Assembly: GCA_010405405.1 (NCBI GenBank)
Contig: MU004232.1
Coordinates: 701,481 to 765,480 of the forward strand
DNA: 64,000 nt
Direction: 5' to 3'
Source: Microthyrium microscopicum
Taxonomy: Eukaryota; Ascomycota; Dothideomycetes; Microthyriales; Microthyriaceae
Part shown: piece by piece, positions 56,177-64,000 of the stretch
Numbering within the stretch: position 1 is the first letter of the stretch
Layout of the letters: each line of letters begins with the position of its first letter
Position numbers and translations under genes: made by a program
Notes under the pieces: generated by a model
The model's database searches: none
What the model was told of the DNA's origin: nothing
What the model saw: only the letters and a program-made list of their open reading frames with translations

Positions 56177-58907
56177 CTAAGCAACATATCCGTATATGTT
56201 CTTCTTGCTAGGATCTTCTTCCTCCAAACGACACATGTAATCCTTTTCGATCAACCTAGAAGGCTAGTTAGTGTCTAAAGGATAGATGTTGGGAGCTGAA
56301 ACCAACGTACCTATCGATTTGCTTCTTGATGTCTGGCAAGGATAGTTTGCCACGTTTCTGAGTAGCTGTGATGACGTCCGCAATGAGAAGATTGTGTGCA
56401 TATTCCTTTTTGCTCTTCATAATGCGTACGATGGCTGCTTGAGTCTCAAACTCTCGATCCAAAGCCACTCGCTCGTGGGTCTCCTTGTTCTCTTTCTTCG
56501 TTTCCTTTTGCTGGATCCGATTGATTTTGACGCGGTACTTGGGGCTTTTGAACTTTGTATTGATGAAGAATACATCGCTTGTGCCAATGTCGCGCCCTTC
56601 GGGTCGCTTTCTCAGTGGCCTAAGTTTGGCGCAAGCTAAAGACTGTAGAGTGAGCTTAAGGTCTTCGTCTGGTAATCCAGTTGTCGCCTTGATCATTTCG
56701 TAAGACAGTTCTTCTTCCCCTGAAACATTGTTGAACATGAGAAGGACCGCAGCTTGGAAAGCAGAGACGATGAGCTCCTTTGGTCCAGCTGGGAATCGCG
56801 CTACAATTGAAGTGTGATGAAGAGCGTATTTCCAGTGGAGTTTTCGATTGTTATGATGGGCGTTGTAACTTGTCTCAAACTTGGCTATTACCTTTTGAAC
56901 CTCCACGGGAACATTGAAGTTGATGTCAGGGTAGGATGGCCATGCAGCCGATGAGAGAACGTGTACAGTCAGATCAATTGGGGACTTGTAGCCTGCTTCA
57001 GTTTGTCGCGCTTTGTATTCGATCAGCTCTTCACGGGACAATTCCATATCATTGAACATTGTTTCGAGGTTTTGTGTAAATCCGGATCCGCATTCCGTCC
57101 TCAAGCGATTGATCATGCTCAATTCGGCGTCAGCACTTGCACTGCGGCCGAGGAGTAATCGCCGTGCCAAATCTCGCTTGTAGAATGCTTCAAACACTGC
57201 TTTGCCATGTAGGAAGCGGAAGAGATCAAGGACTTGATCAAGTTGCTCGTTAATAACGCCATCTTCATCATGAACTTCGTTATCGTCTTCCTCTGCTACT
57301 GCCGCGGTTTGAGTAGCTTTAAGTGAGGATGGAATTGCCTTGGATCCTCCCTCTAGTAGCATGTTGACGTACTTTGCAATCATTTCTCCTTGTTTGGTAT
57401 TGTCCGTTCCATGATTGGCTTTAGACTTTTTGGTTTTGTTCATGAATTCTTCAAAGGCCTCTCGGAGTTTGGCTAGGTATTCCCGATTGCGATGAAACGA
57501 CTCGATATACATAAAATCGATTTGTCTTTTGAGCGCGAGAAGTTTGATGACCATTTGATCGTCGTGTTCTTCGTCAAACACGATTTCTGTTCCTCGATCT
57601 CGAATCCATTTTTCAAATGGGCCAATGATCTCATTGGATTGTTTACATCGTCCGAGCAAGGTGTACAAGCGCTCAAGATTCACTTTATCATTTTCGTCTA
57701 GTAGCTCGTGCACCTCTTTTTCGGATACAAGACGATCTACCTGCCTCTCTATAGCAAGAAGTTCAAGACTTTCAGATAAACTCCTCTTGGTAAACGATGT
57801 GAGGTTGAGGTCAGATGCACGTTTATCTTCCAGCTGGAAAAGGGCCATGACTGAGTTGACATATGTGGAGAGCGCTTCTGACTTGCTTTTCTCCACGGAC
57901 CATTCGTGAAAGAACTTTTGCGACTCGGCCAATAGACGTGGCTCAAGTTTCGTGTTGTAAAGGCCCAGGTCAGCGAACATTTTCACCCCAGCTTTACATG
58001 TGCCAGCCTCATATGCAGCACCAGTGCGAGTGCGAGAACCATGAATCAAATCACAAACACCGGCAAGAGCTTTTTCACCTAGCAGCTTATCATCGAGTAC
58101 GACATCCCTGAAAATTTCTTTGCACATGTCGGCAAGATTCTTGGACTGGCTAAGGAGATATGTGCGCTCGAGAAAGTAGAATATATCTCGCACAAAATCC
58201 GTTCGCTTCTTCCAGATATAGAATTCCTCAAGGATAGATTTGAGGGCTTGTGGGCTCGGAGTATCAACGTCAACTTTTCGCGAAAGGACATTCTTCATCG
58301 TAGTCGTAGCATGATCGCTCAAACGCGTGGTAAGGCACCTGCAAAGGTCGGCAGCTCGACCTTGTTTACATATATTTTCCACGCCTTTGTATAGGTCCTC
58401 GTTGGAGAAGCCAAGGGTTTGACCTTGTAGAATGATGTCCAAAGCTCTTTCTAGTTTCTTGACTGTCGCATTATAGTAGTCCTGAGGGCTGGACTTTGCT
58501 TTGCGGAAGTTTCGCACTGTGAGAACTTTTGTATCGATTTTGACCGGAGAGCTAATCACAGCTGGCCGAGATATTCTGAGTGGAGGTGGCGATGAGGATT
58601 GTGAGCTTGTGAGATCCACAATCTCGGGCTGTCTTTTGACAATCTCGGGTTGTCTTTTGGCATACATCTTGCAAGGTGTTGTAGGTGCAACCTTTGCTGG
58701 TTCAAGAGTTGAGTCAAGTTTACGACGCTTGGGATCCGGGTGGTAGTGTTCGTGTGAACTCGCTGTTCGAGATGCTCCTTCAGAGGCTTTGGAGCTTAAT
58801 TGCTTTGATATGTTCTGGTTGGATGTTGGGTTCTTTGGCAAGTCGCGCTTCTTGGTGGGTAAAACGTCCCCGTTGGAAGATGAGGCTGTGTCCGCGTTTT
58901 TCGGCAT
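56177..58907 (-). CDS. cul4: Cullin-4, scaffold of CRL4 ubiquitin ligases
   Basis: Scaffold joining the adaptor DDB1 to the RING protein Rbx1/Hrt1. Exons 58907-56311 and 56255-56177 (55-nt intron) give 891 aa. Start at MPKNADTASSS; the upstream frame starts at a TTG and is ignored. The N-terminal 150 residues are disordered and contain a perfect seven-residue tandem repeat, KRQPEIV twice. Cullin repeats follow. The cullin-homology domain is marked by FRFLHGKAVFEAFYKRDLAR, RLLLGRSASADAELSMI, LHWKYALHHTSIVARF and FQAAVLLMFNN. The neddylation segment AIVRIMKSKKEYAHNLLIAD keeps the acceptor Lys. The end IDRLIEKDYMCRLEEED ... IYGYVA matches Cul4 rather than Cul1 or Cul3. Confidence 0.93.
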
Positions 58908-59569
58908 TAATTTGAGATGGTGAGACAAGAGTCACCGAGTGCGGTACGGGTAGGGGAATTTGTAGATAGCGGGACTGCGGGACCAGCGAAGTGCATGATG
59001 GTATCAAAGTCGCCATGAAGTTGAGCTCGGTCACGGCATTAAGAAGGCCCACATCGGATTTAACCCGCCACGTGGTCCGAGCTTCCGATTGATCTTATCA
59101 AGATCTTGATGCCATCGCGACTTCGTTCAGTTCCTATCCTTCTTAAATGCGACGAGAACATGTGCGTCAACCTCAATCTTCATGGGAAAGAGAGCACTAG
59201 CTTGAAAAGTAATCAGGACAGGCCGATCCACCACAGGTCTTGCTCTGAGGTGAAATTGGAAACATTCAACAGGTACCGCCAGCCTTGCGTATGGAGCTGG
59301 CAAAAGAATATAACGTAGGCTCAAGAATACGCGCAGGTGAGAGTGTCAGAGCTCAAAGATTGGCATCAAGGACGCACTACGGCACCTCCTTGGAGTCTTG
59401 CGGAGACCAGGAGACTGCAGCCTAACTCGTGCACTGTAGAATGGTGGACAAGCGAGACAGCGCACTTCCCTTGTCTTGATACTTTCGAAAACTCGATTCT
59501 ATCAGCTTAGTTTGCATCACTCCACACTCAAGCATATTGCTTTCTACTTCTTAAGTCTCTCCCTTGGCT
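58908..59569. promoter_or_regulatory. Divergent promoter region of cul4 and the SGNH gene
   Basis: About 660 bases, no gene seen. The right part (59460-59569) is a CT-rich leader before the SGNH start. Confidence 0.4.
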
Positions 59570-60472
59570 ATGGCTCCTCAAATCAACACATCTCGCTACT
59601 ATCTCGAGTGGAAAGGCCACCAAGTAGCTGATCTGACCGCATTTCACTCTCACATCCTCTCGAGTAGACCAGACAAGCCTGTTGTCTATCTCGCCGGTGA
59701 TTCATCACTGGACAATAAATTCTGGGTTCAAAAATCCGATCTGGAAGATCTCCCAGATGTGCAAACTCCAGGTATCTATCAAGGCATCCTAAAGGATCCA
59801 AAACCGAAGCCCGATGTGGCTTTCTGGCTGAATCATGCACTTGGAAATGAAGCCACAGCACTCAACACAGCGGTCGAAGAATCTATGCTGCGCGACCGAG
59901 ACGAAGACCTCTTGGAACACGATAAGTTCATTAGAGATCACATCAGGGCAGAAGATGTGTTGATCGTCTCTGTTGGTGCCAATGACATCGCATTGCGGCC
60001 AACGAAATCAACCATGTGGAATATGTTCCGGCTGGCTTGGTTGACGCCACGATGGTTTCTGGAACGCGGTTGGGCTCTTGGACATTTCAAGCACATGTTC
60101 AAAGATCAAGTGCAGACATACATCTCTAGATTAGTTGAGAAGACGAAACCGAAAGCTATCATAGTTTGCATGATTTACTATCCACTGGAGAGGACTGAAG
60201 ACCAAAGCAGCTGGGCAGACATGCAGCTCAAATTGCTTGGGTACGACCGTTGGCCATCGCAGCTTCAAACTGGAATCAGAAAAATGTATGAGCTGGCTAC
60301 GCAGAAAGTACAGATCCCGGGGACAACAGTTGTCCCATGTGCGCTGTTCGAAGTTTTAGATGGGAAGAATTCTGAAGATTATACAGCGAGAGTTGAACCA
60401 AGTTGTGAAGGAGGACGAAAGATGGCGGTATGTTTTAAGGACATCTTGGATTCACTACAACATCTTGTATAA
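59570..60472 (+). CDS. SGNH-hydrolase-like protein (GDSSLDNKFW type)
   Basis: 300 aa as an uninterrupted frame starting at MAPQINTSRYYLEWKG. Block I reads VVYLAGDSSLDNKFW, with the presumed nucleophile Ser in GDS. The oxyanion block is VLIVSVGANDIALRP (GxND). Near the C-terminus, YTARVEPSCEGGRKMA replaces the usual DxxH block and has no obvious His. The substrate is unknown. There is no signal peptide, so it is probably intracellular. An alternative 3' structure uses the GTATGT donor at 60428 and an acceptor before 60581, extending the protein through RAIEDAGNADNT to a stop at 60724. The splice is in phase, and I cannot choose between the forms. Confidence 0.75.
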   Translation: MAPQINTSRYYLEWKGHQVADLTAFHSHILSSRPDKPVVYLAGDSSLDNKFWVQKSDLEDLPDVQTPGIYQGILKDPKPKPDVAFWLNHALGNEATALNTAVEESMLRDRDEDLLEHDKFIRDHIRAEDVLIVSVGANDIALRPTKSTMWNMFRLAWLTPRWFLERGWALGHFKHMFKDQVQTYISRLVEKTKPKAIIVCMIYYPLERTEDQSSWADMQLKLLGYDRWPSQLQTGIRKMYELATQKVQIPGTTVVPCALFEVLDGKNSEDYTARVEPSCEGGRKMAVCFKDILDSLQHLV

Positions 60473-60879
60473 CATAAAACGTTACAATACTCCGAACCGA
60501 AAGGCCATCTGGGCCCTTGATCCAGCTGCCGATAATATCTGCCCATATTATTGGCTTTTCATTTTCAAATAGCTGTCAAGAGGGCCATCGAAGATGCCGG
60601 AAATGCCGATAATACTCTAGCCATGTACAAGCCCAAGCCCTGTGAGTGCTCCTTCAATTTGGCATACACGCGCTTTGCGGCGCCAATAGATAGGACAGTT
60701 GCAGCATTAAATCAATCTAGATGATTATTGAATTACCCTATAGACTATGCCAATACTAATCAACCACTACATTTGAGCATTCTTAAACCGACTTCATCCC
60801 GGCTTCAAAGCACTGCAGAGTAAGATACGACAGCTCTTCTAAATTTACCAAGACATATCATTACACACTCGTTTTTACA

Positions 60880-61765
60880 ATGAAGTACATTTCACTGCTC
60901 GCCATAGTGGCACAAACTGCTGTTGTTCTTGCCCTACCACAAGACGCTCCAGCAGCACCCAAGGCTGGAGGTGCTGGAAAAGGGGGTAAAGGTGGTATGG
61001 GCAAAACACCAACACCATTTGGACCAGTTCCAAACGGCTGCGGAAGTCTTGAGATCCTGATTGGTAAGAACCACAGATACTTCCCACCAAACTGTCGACT
61101 AACGATAGTGTAGGCCGTGGAACTTCAGAGCGAGGTCCATTTGGACAATGGGTTGGCGACAACCTAGTCCCAGCAGTGGCAAAAGTAGTACCAGGAAGCC
61201 GTGGATACCCTGTGCAGGTAAATCCAAATCGCTGTGACTCTTTTCTACCTAAGTACTGACGAAATCGCAGTATCCGGCTGATATGTCTTCAACGTCTGTC
61301 TCCACTGGATCAGCAGATGTTGTTGCACGCCTGATAGATCAGAATAAAGCTTGCCCGGATGAGAAGTTTGTCCTTGTAGGCTACTCGCAAGGTGCCAGCG
61401 TGATGAGAAATGCGGCACCCAAGATCCCCAAGGAATTATATCCTAAGATCATCGCATTGGTGATGTTCGGCGATCCAGGATTGAAAAGGGGACAGAAGTT
61501 TCCCGAAGGACTGGAGAGCAAATTGTTCGACAACTGTGCTCCGGGTGATCCAGTAAGTAGACCTTGTAATAGACCGAAGAAGAAAAAGCTAAGACGATAG
61601 GTCTGTGATGCCTCCGGTGCCCCAGACACCGATATGGCGCATATCAAGTATGGCAAAGGAGCAGGAGCTAATAACGTTTTCCATCAAGAGTCGGCCAAGT
61701 TCATTGCTGCTGCTTTTAAGGGAACACCATTACCAGCGAGGGTCTTTACGGGGAAAGAGGTCTAA
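60880..61765 (+). CDS. Secreted cutinase (CE5 family)
   Basis: Esterase that hydrolyses cutin or related polyesters. Exons 60880-61063, 61114-61217, 61271-61552 and 61601-61765 (introns of 50, 53 and 48 nt) give 244 aa. Signal peptide MKYISLLAIVAQTAVVLA, then a Gly/Lys-rich spacer (GGAGKGGKGGMGK). The cutinase fold begins with CGSLEILIGRGTSERGPFG. The nucleophile is Ser135 in VLVGYSQGAS. By alignment with the fungal enzyme, Asp189 (GDPVC) and His204 (DMAHIKYG) complete the triad. Cys residues near GCGS, ACPD, NCAP and PVCD fit the two conserved disulphides. Intact. A short minisatellite lies just downstream. Confidence 0.92.
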
Positions 61766-62196
61766 AGAGTCGTGGGGCTACACAGAGAAATCTATATAGA
61801 TTCAGTTAGCAGAAATACAGGGGGTTGATGGTGTGGCCTGATTCATCGTCAAGCATTTGAGATACAAGTCCAGAGTGATACAAGTTAAGAGTGATACAAG
61901 TCAAGAGTGATAAAAGTCAAGAGTGGTAATAAGGCTCGTAAGAAAAAGATACTAATAAGGCTGAGATTTCGGGATGTTCATTGGCCAATTCCTGGTCAGA
62001 GTTTGGGTACAAATTACCAGTGAGACGACCCCAGTGTCTTTTCCAATACGTTAGATACGATTAATAATAGGACCAAAAGCTTTCTACGTTTAATTGATAA
62101 TTCTAATATGTGAAATGAGCAGACCGAATACTTCTTTAACCTTTACAAAGAGACCGATTGACTACAAATGTGGCCAATGTAGGCCACGGGTAATAA
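61766..62196. other. Convergent 3' region of the cutinase and NFX1-type genes
   Basis: 431 bases holding the 16-bp minisatellite at 61861-61924 and otherwise AT-rich sequence. No gene seen. Confidence 0.5.
61861..61924. repeat. Minisatellite, four 16-bp units
   Basis: Units gatacaagtccagagt, gatacaagttaagagt, gatacaagtcaagagt and gataaaagtcaagagt, head to tail, each differing from the consensus by no more than one base. A decayed fifth unit may follow. Confidence 0.9.
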
Positions 62197-64000
62197 CTAG
62201 TCTATGTTCAAGCGACCAAACTGCTGCTCAATTGACTCTGCTCGCTGCACACCTTCAACAGGTTGATGATGCGCTCCCCCTACATGCTCTCCACACTCTG
62301 GACAGAGAGCTTGTTGCATTGGCATTCCGCATTCACCGACCGTAAACGGATGCCCGTTCACGCACGTATACCAATGTCTATATTGAGATTAGAGCATAGT
62401 CACTAGATGTAAAAGAGAAAGGACTTACCCTGTGCCTAAGAACTCTGTACGCATGGCCTGATACACAGCGCGCATTTCATCGCTTGTCACTGGCTGGTAG
62501 AACACACCGCCGTTGAGAGCTATGTTGACGGCATCGATCATTTCACGTAGACCCGATGTACTGCCAGAAATTTTCTTCATGGCCTCTTCCGCTTCTGTGA
62601 TGTGTTTTTCGCCTTGACCTCGCAGCTCATTGCGCTTGTCGTTTTCCACATAGGACATCCACAGCGCAATATATTGCGCAGCGAAGATATGTCCTTCAGT
62701 GAGTTGAAGTGGCATGAATGCATTTTGAGCGGCAGCAATCAGTTTTTCACAGCCCTCCACGTTGCGCTTCAGGTTTACTGATATGTCTCCCATCAGCGGA
62801 TGCGCAGGACCTTCTTTTCGAACCTCCAACGTGTCTTGAATGAGAAACAGCTCACAGCGAACAAGAAGAGCATGGACTTTGACTTCCATGCCAGTCTGGA
62901 TCAGCTCTGGCTGCATTTTGAGCTCGTCGACAGTTCCACCTTGAGCACGTAAGGTCTCCACTCGATCATGAACACGTTTGAAAGGCTGCTCGTCAACGGA
63001 AACTTGCTTCTTAAATCTCCAGAGCTCGCCGTGAAGCTTCAGCATGTCGGCATGTCGACGAGCACCAAACTTACGGAGCCTATTCATTTGCTGATCCGGA
63101 AGACCCTGAAGAACGATTGGGCCACTGAGATACGGTCGGACATAAGCTGTGATGTCAGAGCCGGCAGCGCTCGGAGTTTTAGCAAGATTGTCTTGTTCGT
63201 CATAATATCGTTCCATGAACCCCGCGAGTTTCGAATTGGAGTCTGAGATGAACTTCTTGGTTACTTCGTCCAGGAAGGCTCGTCGCAGAATTCGCGAATA
63301 TCGGTTGATAGTGCCAAGGAAACCACGACAGTACATGCAAGCCTTCATCTCTTTGACCGAGAAAGGTGTCGATGTAGCGAGAATAGCCTTGATGTTGTGG
63401 CCCTCAACTTCATAATGTGTGCTCATTTCCATCCAGCCGTCCAGCGTCTGCACCGTGTACAGGTGGCCGCAGGGCGCAACAATTACCGGGCTTTCTTCGA
63501 GATTGATCTCCCGGTATGTTCCATGCTCGATTTGATCTACCACTTGATCTTTGACTGTATCCTCGCTACAGACCTGGCAAAACTTCTTGCCTGGACATGG
63601 TTCAGAGCATAGAGACGGACACTGATGGCCACAGTCAAGCAGTTTATCGCATCTCTCGGAGCATGGAAGGTTGTTGCATGGCGCTGCGCAAGGCATGGAG
63701 CAATTGTTGCCATGATCACATCTGTTTGTACAGTCTTCTGCTACGCATGGTGCACATGGAGCAGAGCATGGCTTTGGGCAACGAGAATGTGAACAACGAG
63801 TCGCGCAAGGGGCCTCGCATGGCGGACAAGGAATCTCACCATGACATTTCTTGCGGCAAGAATGACCACAAGCGTAGTCGCGTCCACATACCTTGTCGCA
63901 CTGTGTATGGTCCGTTTTACCGTATTTCTTTCGACACAGGTGACATGCCTTATTGCAGGTATGGCCGCATGGGAGTGGTGTAGAGCAGCGAGCATTGCAT
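62197..64000 (-). CDS. NFX1/RZ zinc-finger protein (ZNFX1-type), N-terminus beyond window
   Basis: Two visible exons: from the window edge at 64000 to 62430, and 62377-62197 (52-nt intron), together about 583 codons of the C-terminal part. The edge portion is a run of NFX1-type fingers with repeated CGHxC and CPxxC units (PCGHTCNKAC, ACGHSCRKKCHGEIPC, CSERCDKLLDCGHQC). A long helical region follows (MKACMYCRGFLGTINRYSRI, MEVKVHALLVRCELFLIQ). The last exon encodes an RZ-type zinc finger, HWYTCVNGHPFTVGECG ... CPECG, as in ZNFX1 and RNF213. Fungal relatives carry an SF1 helicase N-terminal to this, and ZNFX1 acts in small-RNA or antiviral pathways in animals. The helicase part is outside the window, so function here is inference. 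Confidence 0.88.

Overview
The window is nuclear DNA of a filamentous ascomycete (Pezizomycotina). Evidence: protein-coding genes with short introns (mostly 45-115 nt, GTAAGT/GTGAGT donors, CTAAC-like branch sites), a fungal microsomal P450, a DASH-complex Dam1, a HET-domain relic, a Masc1/RID-type DNA methyltransferase, an NADPH oxidase, a cutinase and a single-LysM secreted protein. The last three suggest a plant- or surface-associated lifestyle. Class and species cannot be fixed from sequence alone. I rebuilt exon structures by hand from splice sites and frame continuity.

Layout. 1-13 kb: a P450 cut by the window edge, an APH-fold protein with eroded catalytic motifs, Tan1, Dam1, cohesin Scc3 and the urease chaperone UreD. 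13-39 kb: an accessory stretch in which a family of CCHC zinc-knuckle genes (13.9, 15.3, 26.0 and 35.7 kb, plus two intronless divergent relatives at 36.7 and 37.8 kb) is interleaved with conserved genes (eIF3k, Tsr4, Mkt1, RID), a broken HET gene and a zinc-cluster-like orphan. 39-52 kb: an AN1 zinc-finger protein, an NADPH oxidase, the ribosome-biogenesis methyltransferase Emg1/Nep1 and an APC-family permease, separated by long gene-poor gaps. 52-62 kb: a LysM protein, a Thr-rich secreted protein, cullin-4, an SGNH hydrolase and a cutinase. The right edge holds the C-terminal part of an NFX1/RZ zinc-finger protein of the ZNFX1 type.

The most unusual feature is the zinc-knuckle family. Its four intron-bearing members carry 5, 5, 5 and 6 knuckles. 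Eleven of their thirteen introns sit at exactly the same place inside a knuckle: phase 1, in the third codon after the second Cys. The two exceptions are also the two abnormally long introns (263 and 458 nt), and both are filled with a repeat whose core is CCCATCGCAYTCGATGGG or a close variant. The same repeat forms a three-copy array of 292-bp units just downstream of the 15.3 kb gene, and a two-copy array about 0.7 kb upstream of the 13.9 kb gene. So a local repeat family is tied to this gene family and may have created new introns in it.

Functional links among the genes are modest. Tan1, eIF3k, Tsr4, Emg1 and Mkt1 act in RNA modification, ribosome assembly and translation. Dam1 and Scc3 act in chromosome segregation. 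RID, and possibly Cul4, act on chromatin and DNA methylation. The LysM protein, cutinase, Nox and P450 fit host or environment interaction. These genes are neighbours but do not form an obvious biosynthetic cluster.
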